Source: Deltaproteobacteria bacterium
GTDB taxonomy: Bacteria > Desulfobacterota > JAFDED01
DNA length: 55,123 nucleotides
Reading direction: 5' to 3'
NCBI GenBank assembly: GCA_019310535.1
Contig: JAFDED010000016.1
Coordinates: 1-55,123, forward strand
Shown here piece after piece: positions 46,720 through 55,123 of the stretch. Numbering within the stretch: position 1 is the stretch's first letter; each line of letters opens with the position of its first letter. A program made the translations under genes and the position numbers. The notes below the pieces were generated by a model. The model saw only the letters and a program-made list of their open reading frames with translations. It was not told where the DNA came from and did not search any database.

Positions 46720-46769
46720 AAACTGCCTTCTGAAGGAGTGAAAACAAGTAATGAAATGAGGATATCCAG

Positions 46770-47840
46770 ATGAGACACAAACTTAGGTATATTATGCCGA
46801 TGCTCGTCCCATTACTCGTGTTTCTAAACCCAACACTATCCTTTTCTCAACCTTCACCTCCCTCCCAGCCGGAAAGCGGTCCTGGAGGCTATGATTATCT
46901 GCACGCCACTGTAACGGGATACGGTCCTTACTGGGCAGAAGATCACTTTCAGGAAAATAGCTATGAATATTTTATCTTTGAACCTGCAGACCCTACCCCG
47001 GCAGCGGCTCCTGTGGTCCTCTTTATTCACGGGTGGTTGGCCTATAGGCCCGAGGCATATTTGGAGTGGATTGAACACATAGTCAAAAAGGGTTACACCG
47101 TGGTATGGATTCGGTATGATTCATCCGTGGTGGGTTTTAGAATTTTTGCCGACCATGCCATGGAAACATGGAAGGATGCCCTGAATCGTCTTGACAAGAA
47201 TTGGTTGGAGCCTCATGTGAGACCCGAGAAAAATGAATTGGGGGAGATTAAAACGGCCATCATTGGCCACTCCATGGGGGGATTTCTGAGCACAATTCTC
47301 GCCGCGCGAGCGGCCGATATCCGGAACGGGATGCCAAGGCCATATGCAATCGTGGCCGTGGAGCCAGGTGGTCTAGGATGGATCCCCAAAGAGAATTTGG
47401 ACCAAATAGATCCCGCAACGAAGTTGGTTATCGTGGTCGGAGATCAAGACACCGTCGTTTGTAAGTGGACGGCGGTCGTCATATGGAAACATACGCGACA
47501 AATCCCTGATGAGAATCGTGTTTTATTGCTCGTTCAATCCGACGACCGGGGCTCACCAGCTCAAATTTCGAACCATTATTTTCCAAATACTAACGGGTTC
47601 AGAGACACGGCAGCAGTGGATGCGAGAGACTTTTACATCACCTACAAACTTTCTGTTGGCGCGTTAAATTGCTCCTTCCATGGAACGGATTGCGAGTATG
47701 CTTTAGGGAATGGGAGTTCCGAGCAAGTATTCATGGGTGAGTGGAGCGATGGCCGTCAGGTAAGGCCTATGATCCGGGTGGAGGATCCACGGAGGCTCGA
47801 AACAACATGCACAGATCCACGTCCTGGCCCAGGAAGGTAA
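46770..47840 (+). CDS. Exported alpha/beta-hydrolase
   Basis: The 356-residue protein has a signal peptide ending near LSFSQP. Its alpha/beta-hydrolase core has VVLFIHGWLAY near residue 88, the nucleophile elbow GHSMGGFL near 167, an aspartate in VGDQDTVV, and a histidine in the SNHYF region near 270. The cysteines after residue 310 suggest a disulfide in the periplasm. It resembles secreted lipases and dienelactone-hydrolase-like proteins. It is the last gene of the collinear series and is followed by nearly 1 kb without a gene. It may hydrolyse or trans-esterify the exported product. Confidence 0.82.
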   Translation: MRHKLRYIMPMLVPLLVFLNPTLSFSQPSPPSQPESGPGGYDYLHATVTGYGPYWAEDHFQENSYEYFIFEPADPTPAAAPVVLFIHGWLAYRPEAYLEWIEHIVKKGYTVVWIRYDSSVVGFRIFADHAMETWKDALNRLDKNWLEPHVRPEKNELGEIKTAIIGHSMGGFLSTILAARAADIRNGMPRPYAIVAVEPGGLGWIPKENLDQIDPATKLVIVVGDQDTVVCKWTAVVIWKHTRQIPDENRVLLLVQSDDRGSPAQISNHYFPNTNGFRDTAAVDARDFYITYKLSVGALNCSFHGTDCEYALGNGSSEQVFMGEWSDGRQVRPMIRVEDPRRLETTCTDPRPGPGR

Positions 47841-48799
47841 GGGAGACATGAATTCTAAAATTACTTAACCAGAGGACACATGTCGTTAAAATCATATAGA
47901 GCAATGTGAGAAATTTTAAACCAAAATTACGCGGCAGTTCCCAGTTCTAAGGCCTAAATCTCCGCTTTTGGCCGTATCTTTAAAGAAGAAGACAACAAAA
48001 GACACGGGGTAATTTATCTCCTGGCCCAGCAATATCATGGCTAAAATGAGCCTTATGAAAAATCTATTTATGAACATTTAATGGTTAGTCTTGATGATTG
48101 TAATAGCTGAGATTTGATCTTGCAACTCTAAAGTGGAAGCTTTAATATCGCCTTACAATATTTAGTTTGATTTTCGGATTCATTTGCTGGAATCAGTGAT
48201 GAATTCTGGTTCAAATATACTATGAATTGGGACTATTGCATCCTGTTGATTTCAGTTAGCTATACGTAACATATCCTGTTTTTCTATTGATGTTGATAAC
48301 TTACATGATGTAATCCTAATTTAAATTGTAATCTTTGTCAAGCCTTCCTTGTTGTTGTAGAGAAATTGGTTACCTCGCCGTGAAGCTGGGCAGTCCTCAG
48401 TGCGGCCGGCCCCAGGGGCGCGTCCGGCCGGAGCCACTCAAAAGCTCACGGCTGGCGAGCGAAGCGGGAGCGCCCCCCATCTGTTTTGCCAGCAGCCCCC
48501 TCCGGCCGCACACTGAGGGGTGCATTTTCTTATTGAGGACGTGTTCTGTGGCGTTAAATTCGTGGAACGACTTCAGGTCAAAAATTTGTTTGACGGTGGT
48601 TGTCCGTTATGATAAATTTGCGGCCAATCATTTCAAATAATAAACAGAAAACAATCCAAACCACAAAATACCGCCAAACACTCAGAGGACGGTACGAGAA
48701 AAAGTTCTCTACGTAGTCGGGAAATTATTATAATTCATCGGCGGCTTTTGTATTTTAGCCCTCAACAAAGCCAAATCCTTGGGGAAATGAGGTGTGGCG
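47841..48799 (+). other. Long gap with a GC-rich island
   Basis: No convincing gene is seen in these 960 bases. Most are strongly AT-rich. At about 48380-48530 the base composition switches abruptly to GC-rich and includes the inverted-repeat element described separately. An open frame at 48335-48640 runs through that element and is a composition artefact. A weak promoter match, TTGACG (48590-48595) with TAAATT (48613-48618) at 17 bases, could serve the sulfotransferase-like gene. Confidence 0.6.
48395..48518. repeat. GC-rich element bounded by imperfect inverted repeats
   Basis: Left arm CCTCAGTGCGGCCGG (48395-48409) is the reverse complement of the right arm at 48502-48518, except for two extra bases in the latter. 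The 124-bp element contains further GC-rich complementary stretches, for example CGGCTGGC against GCCAGCAG. It stands out sharply from its AT-rich surroundings. It could be a small non-autonomous mobile element, a structured RNA or the scar of one. A single copy in this window cannot decide. Confidence 0.5.
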
Positions 48800-50143
48800 A
48801 TGAAGAAGCTGATATTTATAGCAGTGGCCGCTCTTGTCGCATCAGGTTCCGGATTCATCGCATGCGGGGTAGTGACTCATGAAGAAGGATCTTGTGAAGG
48901 TTATACACTCTATGGGGTTGTTACTGCAAATGATCAGCGTGCCATCCTAATAGACATGGATGGGAATATAGTTAAGGAATGGTCTGTTTTTGCTTTCCCG
49001 GCTAAGATGATTCCCGGGGGCTCCTTAATAGCTGGCAGGGACCCCAGACAAGAACCTGGTTATGAGTTTTTACTTTTTTTTGGTGAATCGACTGAATTAG
49101 TTCAGCTGGATTGGAATGGGAACGTTGTATGGCAATTCTATAGCTGGGACGAGGATGGGACAGATAGAAAAATGGCCAGACAGCATCATGACTTTCAGAT
49201 ACAAGGGAATCCTATCGGGTACTATGCCCCTGGCCAGGAATTTATCCAAGAGGGAAAAATCTTGATTCTTGCCCATTACAATAAGATCGTTCCAAGAATT
49301 AGCGACAAGGAACTGCGAGATGATGTGATCTATGAAGTTGATTGGAATGGAGATTTGACTGGATTTGAATGGCATGCGGCTGACCATTTTGATGAAATGG
49401 GCTTTGACGACAGGGCCAAAGAGCATATATTTCGGAATCCGTGGTACATCGAAGAAGCAGGATATGGAGACTATCTGCATATTAATAGTGTGTCTTTTCT
49501 TGGCGAGAATCATTGGTGGGATGAGGGTGATGTGCGCTTCAATCCGGAAAATATTATTTGGGGTGCTCGTAATGCTAATATTATTGCCATTATAAGCCGG
49601 GAAACCGTGGAGATTGTCTGGAGAGTGGGGCCTGATTATTCTCAACGAACTGAAGAAGGACGTAAATTAGGTCAGATTATCGGGCAACATCATACCCATA
49701 TGATTCCAAAGGGCCTTCCCGGTGCTGGTAACATTCTGGTCTTTGATAATGGAGGAGCGGCTGGATATCCTGTTCGTTGGAGATTCTATTCTCGGGTTAT
49801 TGAGTTCAATCCGGTAACTCTCGACATTGTGTGGGAGTATGAATACAGAGAGGGCTCAATGTTCCTTCCCTTATGGGGCCCAGATCACATGTTTTTCAGT
49901 CCTTATATCAGCTCAGCCCAGCGTCTTCCTAACGGGAATACCCTCATTGCAGAAGGTGCTACCGGACGGATTTTTGAGGTTAAACCTGACAAAACAATTG
50001 TTTGGGAATATGTTGCCTCCTCTATAAGCAGTATTACCAATTCCGTCTATCGGGCTTACCGGGTGCCTCCCGAGTGGGTACCTGGGAACCCATCCGGCTA
50101 TGCTCATTGGGGCTCATTATACATTAGCGCTATTACAAATTGA
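48800..50143 (+). CDS. Arylsulfotransferase (ASST)-family exported protein
   Basis: The 447-residue protein has a signal peptide with a likely lipoprotein cysteine at residue 22 (GFIAC). It has a six-bladed-propeller pattern: repeated Asp-Trp-Asn-Gly-(Asn/Asp) turns such as VDWNGDLTGFEW, and NGNTLIAEGATGRIFEV at the end. Histidines in RQHHDFQ and GQHHTHMIPKG are placed as in ASST proteins, where histidine carries the sulfuryl group. Bacterial ASSTs are PAPS-independent and move sulfate between phenolic esters in the periplasm. ATG 48800 with GAGG 7 bases before it is preferred to GTG 48794. It is separated from the main operon by nearly 1 kb, so a link to the PKS product is only possible. It is followed by a terminator. 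Confidence 0.8.
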   Translation: MKKLIFIAVAALVASGSGFIACGVVTHEEGSCEGYTLYGVVTANDQRAILIDMDGNIVKEWSVFAFPAKMIPGGSLIAGRDPRQEPGYEFLLFFGESTELVQLDWNGNVVWQFYSWDEDGTDRKMARQHHDFQIQGNPIGYYAPGQEFIQEGKILILAHYNKIVPRISDKELRDDVIYEVDWNGDLTGFEWHAADHFDEMGFDDRAKEHIFRNPWYIEEAGYGDYLHINSVSFLGENHWWDEGDVRFNPENIIWGARNANIIAIISRETVEIVWRVGPDYSQRTEEGRKLGQIIGQHHTHMIPKGLPGAGNILVFDNGGAAGYPVRWRFYSRVIEFNPVTLDIVWEYEYREGSMFLPLWGPDHMFFSPYISSAQRLPNGNTLIAEGATGRIFEVKPDKTIVWEYVASSISSITNSVYRAYRVPPEWVPGNPSGYAHWGSLYISAITN

Positions 50144-50755
50144 GGTCGATTGGAGATTCAAGAATAGGACATTTTCCGTAACAAGGCAGGGTGAGTATGA
50201 TCCTGTCTTTTTGAGAAAGATGTAACTTTATTACGGGGCCCTTTATTCATCCAAAACTGGTTGATACTGCTATTATTTGTTCAGGCTCCCACGAATAATT
50301 TCTTAATATATCTTACTCCCCGTCTTGACAGATTATTATTGCTCACCTTGAGGAAGGTCATTTTGACCTGTCTTTTCTTCAGATGGATTCTGTTTATTAC
50401 AAGATGAGCTAAACCGCCGCCGCTAATTCCCTATTCCGTTTATTTTATTTGCGTTTGAAATGAACAAAAACCACTGAGCCGTGATTCTCGGAAATCGACT
50501 TTTAGAACCAGGAATTGTCATTGAATATCGAAAGGCCACAGCGTAAAGTGTCGGTCCAAATCCCAGTCAGTATTATAATAATACTATGGTTTCTTTATCC
50601 CCGAAGCTCTAATTCAATGAGACTTCCGCGAGAAGTATTAACCAGATTAAAATCCCTTGTTGAATTTCGCTCGGGTCATGATATCTCATAACCTATGTAT
50701 AAAATATGTGCCGGGTTCCTCTTGCAGAATTGTGTTGTTCCACAGCTAAAGAGGT
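50144..50755 (+). other. Intergenic gap between convergent genes
   Basis: About 610 bases hold the terminator of the arylsulfotransferase-like gene (50184-50213). Beyond it there is nothing recognisable: AT-rich sequence with stops in all frames and no repeats that stand out. The minus-strand gene ends at 50756. Confidence 0.6.
50184..50213 (+). terminator. Rho-independent terminator
   Basis: AAGGCAGG (50184-50191) pairs with CCTGTCTT (50203-50210) with one G-T wobble and an 11-base loop. A T run to 50213 follows. It lies 40 bases after the stop of the arylsulfotransferase-like gene. Confidence 0.65.
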
Positions 50756-52480
50756 TTATTGAACTACGCCGTAGTCTATGACGTTGAGTCTCACGTCAGG
50801 AGTTGTGAAATCCACTTCCAGGGTGAACCGGTAAGGCCGACCGGGATCAAATTCAACATCGCCCGCAGGGATGGTTAGCATCCATGTACCGTTTTCCATT
50901 TGTAAAATTGCTCCCTCCTCCGCCTGGATGGGACAGGGTACCGACCCGAAATCAACAACCGTAAAATACCCTCCGGGCAATACATATTCACAAAGCAGCC
51001 AGAATGTCTCCATCCCGTCTCCTTCAAGGGGTGCCTCTAATATCGGTATGTAGAGCATCCAATTTGTGTAAAAGATATCCGTTGATTCCCTATAGATTCT
51101 GCTCCGACCGGTAGCTGGCGAGAAGAGAGCATACACCGTAACTTCTCCTTCCACAGAGACCGTGAATTGTGGATCGCACACCAGTTCCTCAAGGTTGCGA
51201 CCTGACCACCCGACAAATATGAACCCATCATTGGGCTGTGCGGTTAGCGTTACCGATGCAGAGGTGAAATACTCTTGCCCGCATCCTCTTGGACAATCTA
51301 TTCCCTCTCCGCTCACTTGCCCACCATCAGGAGGAAGCACTTTCACTTCGAGTCTATTGCGCACTCTAAAATGGGCGGTCAAATTGACATCGGAATGCAT
51401 GCTCAGATCGCATCGGTTTGTAGGCGACGAACATCCACTCCAATGGTTAAATACATAACCTGCTGCAGGAACAGCAATAAGTTGCACCATCGTGCCTTCA
51501 TCGTAAGACTCAGAACAGTCCTCTGGACACTCAATACCATTTCCTGTTACGGAGCCAGTGTCCACAGGATCTATATTAACACTCAGATTATGTGCACTTT
51601 CATGGTTTGTAGACGGCCTCTGGGTGTTTATTGTAAGCTTATAAAAGCCAATTTGACCGTTTATGCTAGACGTGGCCACAATAACATAATTCCCCCTGGG
51701 CACATTCACAACTATACGCGAATCAAGCCCAGTTCCACTGTTATTGTCGGAAGCTACAAAACCGCCGCACGGATAGGCCGGATCAAAAGACCCTCGGTAT
51801 AAGACGAGAAAAGGATTGCTGAGCGTTCCAATGCCAGCACCTGCAGCAGCCATGTCGATAGTAAGAATACCACCTGTGTGGTAGTAGTTAAATGCATCAT
51901 AGAATACTTCAGTACCAAAGATAGACAGATGGCACGAAGTAAGTACGCTGGGCCGGTTAAATGTTTGCTCAGTACCATCTAAGCTATCGAGAGGCGGCCA
52001 CTGGCTGGTTATCGTAAGCTGATAGGAGCCCGTTTGGTCGTTATCGTTAGATGTGGCCACAATCACGTAATTCCCCGGGGGCACATTAACAAATATTCGC
52101 GAATCAAACCTGACTCCAGTGTTATTGTCGGAAGCTACAAAGTTGTCGCACGGATTGACCGGATCAAAAGACCGCTGGTATAGAACAAGAAACGGATCAT
52201 TGAGCGTCCCAACGCCGGCACCCGCGGCAGCCATATCAATAATAAGAGTCCCTCCCAAGTGGAAATAGGGATATATATCATAGAACACTTCAGTAGCAGC
52301 GAGAGACCGAGTGCAAAAAGAGAGTATGCCAGGCCGATTAAATATCGGATCGGTGTCATCCAAAGTATCCGTTCTTACCAAAGCTTGCGCTACTGTCACC
52401 CGACCAATCAAAAGTAAAAGAAGGGCTACCGAAGCTATAAAAAATATTGTCATGAGTTTCTTCTTTGTTTTCATGGTCAT
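50756..52480 (-). CDS. Secreted repeat protein with PPC-like and InlB-type repeats
   Basis: The 574-residue protein has a signal peptide (hydrophobic residues 8-30 ending VAQA). Two tandem copies of a roughly 120-residue unit follow. It resembles bacterial pre-peptidase C-terminal domains: FNRP, EVFYD, IDMAAAGAG, LDSRI and GNYVIVATS recur. Next are two InlB/Listeria-type beta repeats of about 75 residues (GSVTGNGIECPEDC and GQVSGEGIDCPRGC, each ending in WSG). A C-terminal domain of about 90 residues closes the protein. ATG 52480 follows AAGGAAAAG; ATG 52474 is also possible. No enzyme domain is present, so an adhesin- or surface-type role is likely. A promoter match lies upstream at 52589-52617. 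Confidence 0.8.
   Translation of the reverse strand: MTMKTKKKLMTIFFIASVALLLLLIGRVTVAQALVRTDTLDDTDPIFNRPGILSFCTRSLAATEVFYDIYPYFHLGGTLIIDMAAAGAGVGTLNDPFLVLYQRSFDPVNPCDNFVASDNNTGVRFDSRIFVNVPPGNYVIVATSNDNDQTGSYQLTITSQWPPLDSLDGTEQTFNRPSVLTSCHLSIFGTEVFYDAFNYYHTGGILTIDMAAAGAGIGTLSNPFLVLYRGSFDPAYPCGGFVASDNNSGTGLDSRIVVNVPRGNYVIVATSSINGQIGFYKLTINTQRPSTNHESAHNLSVNIDPVDTGSVTGNGIECPEDCSESYDEGTMVQLIAVPAAGYVFNHWSGCSSPTNRCDLSMHSDVNLTAHFRVRNRLEVKVLPPDGGQVSGEGIDCPRGCGQEYFTSASVTLTAQPNDGFIFVGWSGRNLEELVCDPQFTVSVEGEVTVYALFSPATGRSRIYRESTDIFYTNWMLYIPILEAPLEGDGMETFWLLCEYVLPGGYFTVVDFGSVPCPIQAEEGAILQMENGTWMLTIPAGDVEFDPGRPYRFTLEVDFTTPDVRLNVIDYGVVQ
51635..52370 (-). repeat. Internal tandem duplication of a ~360-bp coding unit
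   Basis: The two PPC-like units of the secreted protein are similar at the DNA level as well as the protein level. Stretches such as GTTATTGTCGGAAGCTACAA occur in both, about 360 bases apart, and both copies keep the same frame. The reading of the repeat limits is approximate. The high DNA similarity points to a fairly recent in-gene duplication. Confidence 0.65.
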
Positions 52481-53320
52481 CTTTTCCTTGCTTTTAGGAA
52501 AAAGCACAAATGTTGTAAGACAAATTTCCACGAGGTTCTTAAGTTCAGATGGACGTTTTCAAGATCATTCAAGCTCATAGACAAGATCACAATAGACTAC
52601 ACATATCGTTCTGTCAATATTTTTCCAAGTTTTTCATCCAGGCCAGCTAATCCATGCGATATGTGCTTCCACAGCCTCCGGTTGGTTCGGTTGTCTTCTG
52701 GGCCTACCGTCTGTTTCATCACTCACTTGTCCATCAACCGCTTGAGAGTATGAGAGTATGATAGGTGGAACCATGCATATAGAAACCGACGGTCGATCTG
52801 GAGCTGAAAGCAGCGGGCATTGATGACCTTTTCCTTGACTGCTTATTCCATAAGCTCAAATGACATTGAGACCAGCGGTGAAAACTCAACGAAGAATCCA
52901 GTCAAACCTAAGATGAGAACCAATATTCTTTACGAAACTGTAATTGATCAATCGAGGGACTCAGTAAGAGGGCCGGTATGCCTGCCAACGTGGTTCCCAT
53001 TCGTCATAAGCAGACTCTGAGGCAAATAGAGTATTAGCGCTAGACTAAAATTTTAGTGTGAAGAAACCAATCAATAAGGATGGCATAAATTAAAACATCT
53101 AAAGGCGCCCCAAAAGGCAATTCATATAATTAAGCGGACCCGTTGGGAAAACTTTATGAGCCTCTGTTCATGCAAAGTGCTCTTTGACGACGCGGGTTTC
53201 CTCTGTCATCCTTTTCCAACCATTTCGAGCTGGGCCCCTCCATGTAGGGGATACTCATAAAAACCCAAAACGACCCCTCATCCTATGGTACCTGCCGGAA
53301 GGTATTTGTTTCACCTAAGA
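52481..53320 (+). other. Gap of 840 bases, mostly featureless
   Basis: It contains the promoter of the minus-strand secreted protein (52589-52617) and an exact 14-bp palindrome ACTAAAATTTTAGT (53044-53057). No coding sequence could be supported: the plus-strand frame 52820-53020 lacks a ribosome binding site and resembles nothing. Short repeats (GAGAGTAT) occur near 52740-52760. Confidence 0.55.
52589..52617 (-). promoter_or_regulatory. Promoter of the secreted repeat protein gene
   Basis: On the minus strand TTGACA (plus-strand 52612-52617) is followed after 17 bases by TATTGT (52589-52594). The start would be near 52582, about 100 bases before ATG 52480. The match is good, with ideal spacing. 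Confidence 0.55.
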
Positions 53321-53842
53321 TCAAGGTTGAATATATAGCGTTATGTTCGCAGATCCTTGCCGGGTAAATAAACTCACAATCCCAATCCCTGCACCCACGC
53401 CGTTATAATCTGAGAATACATCGGTACCTTCACTATATCTGCCCATGAGAGAAATCGCAAGCTCTCCGGTTCTTAACCAAGTCCTACCGGCAAAGATAAT
53501 TCCCGAACCGGTGAAATTAATAGTTCCAGCACCTGGAAATAACCATACACCGTCAATGGTAATATCATTAAAAGAGACACTTGGATTAAAAGGTGGATCC
53601 GATAATAGTATTTCTCCAGAAGCGGTCCCTATTGGGATACCTTCATAGAGGAGATCGGATTGATAACTGAATCCGCTTATCATAGACACTTCTCCCTCAT
53701 GTCCACTCAAATACGTGGGAGTAACAGATGTAAAATTTTGCACAAGCTCAACTGTCACCTCCTGAGCGATAGCTCCCTGAACTAATAAAAAGATGTAAAA
53801 AACAATGCCAAAAACATAAATAGTTGACTTTTTTAGTAACAT
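53321..53842 (-). CDS. Small exported hypothetical protein
   Basis: The 173-residue protein has a signal peptide (hydrophobic residues 8-23, cleavage after IAQ). The mature chain is made almost wholly of alternating beta strands and glycine turns, with no cysteine. The pattern suggests a small periplasmic or secreted beta-barrel or sandwich (for example GTINFTGSGIIFAGRTW). A GGGGGAG ribosome binding site lies just before ATG 53842. No family was recognised. It shares direction with the repeat protein at 50756 but is separated from it by 840 bases. Confidence 0.65.
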   Translation of the reverse strand: MLLKKSTIYVFGIVFYIFLLVQGAIAQEVTVELVQNFTSVTPTYLSGHEGEVSMISGFSYQSDLLYEGIPIGTASGEILLSDPPFNPSVSFNDITIDGVWLFPGAGTINFTGSGIIFAGRTWLRTGELAISLMGRYSEGTDVFSDYNGVGAGIGIVSLFTRQGSANITLYIQP

Positions 53843-54249
53843 TTTACTCCCCCTTAATTTTTTTCGGTCTCATAATAGTTTGTTTTTACTAAGCCGTTAG
53901 AACGGGCAAGGGTAAACCCCGCCCCCGCATCTGATAACCACACGTATCGCAGTGGAGGGGTTTATCCCTTCCCGAGGGCTTGAGGCACTTTCTAACGTAA
54001 TCCAACAAAAGGTTATTACCCCCAACCTGGCCCTCTTGCTTACGGCTGTCACTTGCAGCGCAACAGCATTCTGCAAAAACTTTTCACCGGTCACCCCCGG
54101 CGGCATGCAATGGCTGGCAACGGTGGCTGGGACCACGTTATGCCAATAAATATAAATTATCTTTTAGCACAAATATATTAATTGTCAAGTAATACCTAAC
54201 CCTAAAATATGCTAATGTCAAAGGTGGGTAACATACATTAAAGTCGGCT
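53843..54249 (+). other. Gap with an unidentified GC-richer segment
   Basis: The segment 53905-54148 is clearly richer in GC than its flanks and is open in two frames on opposite strands (54136-53897 and 53952-54149). Neither translation resembles a protein known to me, and neither has a good ribosome binding site. It may be a fragment of an inserted element connected to the transposase wreck beside it. AT-rich DNA follows to 54249. Confidence 0.4.
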
Positions 54250-55110
54250 TATCAAGAGAATAAAGTTCTCCTCTTCAATGATGCCGTGAACGGTCTCAAC
54301 ATCAGCTTGCCAGGTATGAGCGCGCGGTGGGATGGTGTCATGCTCCAACCCATCGATGATTCGATTTAACAGGTGAATGAAGAGCCTTTACGTGTGTTCC
54401 AGATGCCGATGAACTCGCTGCCATTGACTGTTTGCCACCTCCCTTGGGAGAAGGTAACTCCACAGCTGTGGGGTTGATTGAGGAGCAGTTGAGCAAAGAG
54501 AGTGGCGCAGCAAAAAAGTGCTCCTGTGCAGAAGGAAATCGCATGGAAGCCGCTGACCACTTTCCGCAGGTGGATTGGATGGTGGGAAGGTCCAGCCGAC
54601 GAATGTGGGCCATAGTTGGGGGATGTCATCCAGATTTTTGGTATCGAGAGTCACATACTCGAAAAATCTCCAGGCGGCTTTAACGATTCTGAGGTCATTT
54701 TTGGTTTGATGCTTCTTGCGCTTGAGCAGCCCCTCCTCCCTCCAGATGCGCCTGAGCGACTTATCCGAAATCTTCAGCCCATAGTCGCGCTTGATGCGCT
54801 CTGCGCCCCAGGAGGGGAGATCTTCTTTCCATAGTCGCGCTTGATGCGCTCTGCGCCCCAGGAGGGGAGATCTTCTTTGAGCTTTATGGCTTTTTTTACA
54901 CTATTGGGGTGTGATGCGGCGGAAGGGCTTTTTGGGTGCGCGGCTGTGATCAGAAAGGCCCTCCCATCCCTGCTCTTTCCATCGCCGGAGCCACTTGCGC
55001 ACTGTCTTGGGAGTGGTGTCAAAAAGACGCGCCGCGGGTTTTATGCCGTGCTCTTGAGCGCAGAGCACCATTTTGCGGCGAAGATATTTTAGGTCTTTAC
55101 TTTTTCTCAT
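54250..55110 (-). pseudogene. IS481-like transposase, frameshifted and 3'-truncated
   Basis: Reading leftwards on the minus strand, the first 69 codons encode an intact helix-turn-helix (KPAARLFDTTPKTVRKWLRRW). The homology then jumps frames. KEDLPSWGAERIKRDYG follows, interrupted by an exact 50-bp tandem duplication. YVTLDTKNLDDIPQLWP marks the start of the DDE/rve catalytic core, then GSEFIGIWNTRKGS of the core in another frame. HTWQADVETVHGIIEEENF near 54270 marks a third frame. The homology ends near 54250, short of the normal C-terminus. Several frameshifts and the missing end make it non-functional. Similar integrase-core transposases are common in deltaproteobacterial genomes. The 5' end may continue past the window. 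Confidence 0.75.
54781..54878. repeat. 50-bp tandem duplication inside the transposase remnant
   Basis: A 50-base unit at 54781-54830, beginning ATAGTCGCGCTTGATGCG, is repeated at once at 54831-54878 with only the last two bases different. Fifty is not a multiple of three, so the duplication itself shifts the transposase frame. The identity shows that the event is recent. Confidence 0.95.
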
Positions 55111-55123
55111 AAGTTCGTAGTAT

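Noticed and set aside
48335-48640. 101-codon ORF over the GC-rich element
   Set aside because: Its openness comes from the GC-rich block; the ends are in AT-rich non-coding DNA and no ribosome binding site is present.
52820-53020. Plus-strand ORF of 66 codons
   Set aside because: No ribosome binding site, no family resemblance, surrounded by non-coding DNA.
53897-54149. Overlapping frames on both strands
   Set aside because: Neither translation is recognisable; noted only as an unidentified GC-richer segment.

Overview
The window looks like a piece of a Gram-negative bacterial chromosome. It carries a complete tripartite RND efflux operon, many exported proteins with signal peptides, and a tripartite tricarboxylate transporter. 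The mix of MmgE/PrpD, TTT transport, unusual ferredoxin-type proteins and a two-gene PUFA-synthase-like type I PKS would fit Desulfobacterota (former Deltaproteobacteria). That placement is an inference from gene content only. No rRNA or tRNA gene or CRISPR array was seen.

Region A (0.1-8.8 kb) is a carboxylate uptake and metabolism locus. A divergent MmgE/PrpD-family gene faces a GntR/FCD regulator whose promoter overlaps a perfect palindrome. Downstream on the + strand is one tight operon: ferredoxin-like protein 1, unknown protein X1, TctC-TctB-TctA, ferredoxin-like protein 2, unknown protein X2. The ferredoxin/X pair is therefore present twice, bracketing the transporter. The function of this pair is not recognised.

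Region B (9.0-16.7 kb) starts with a truncated SDR gene. It continues with a TetR-type regulator and a NodT-type outer-membrane factor, periplasmic adaptor and RND pump. The adaptor carries a C-terminal SPOR (peptidoglycan-binding) domain. A second, diverged copy of the ordinary adaptor 3' end sits just before the pump gene, which shows that this locus was rebuilt.

Region C (16.7-17.8 kb) is a gene-poor boundary with an IS110-type transposase remnant, one small ORF with a good ribosome binding site, and a promoter.

Region D (17.8-47.8 kb) is the centrepiece: a long collinear biosynthetic operon. It begins with two megasynthases (ER-ER-KS-AT-ACP-KR-DH, 2787 aa; KS-AT-ACP-DH-PPTase, 1832 aa) and a free ACP. 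These are related to PUFA, heterocyst-glycolipid and enediyne-type iterative synthases. Next come an alkaline-phosphatase-superfamily hydrolase, an alpha/beta hydrolase, an SDR, a GT1 glycosyltransferase, an exported FnIII protein, and a sulfatase-fold enzyme without the formylglycine cysteine. The operon ends with a SnoaL-like protein, a radical SAM/SPASM enzyme, an unrecognised exported protein, a methyltransferase, a GPH-type transporter and an exported alpha/beta hydrolase. The simplest reading is synthesis of a long reduced or polyene acyl chain that is processed, methylated, glycosylated and exported. The product is unknown.

Region E (47.8-55.1 kb) is looser. It holds a GC-rich inverted-repeat element in AT-rich DNA, an exported arylsulfotransferase-type protein with a terminator, two minus-strand exported proteins (one built of duplicated PPC-like and InlB-type repeats), and a wrecked IS481-like transposase with an internal 50-bp tandem duplication at the window edge. 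Transposase remnants thus lie on both sides of the biosynthetic region.
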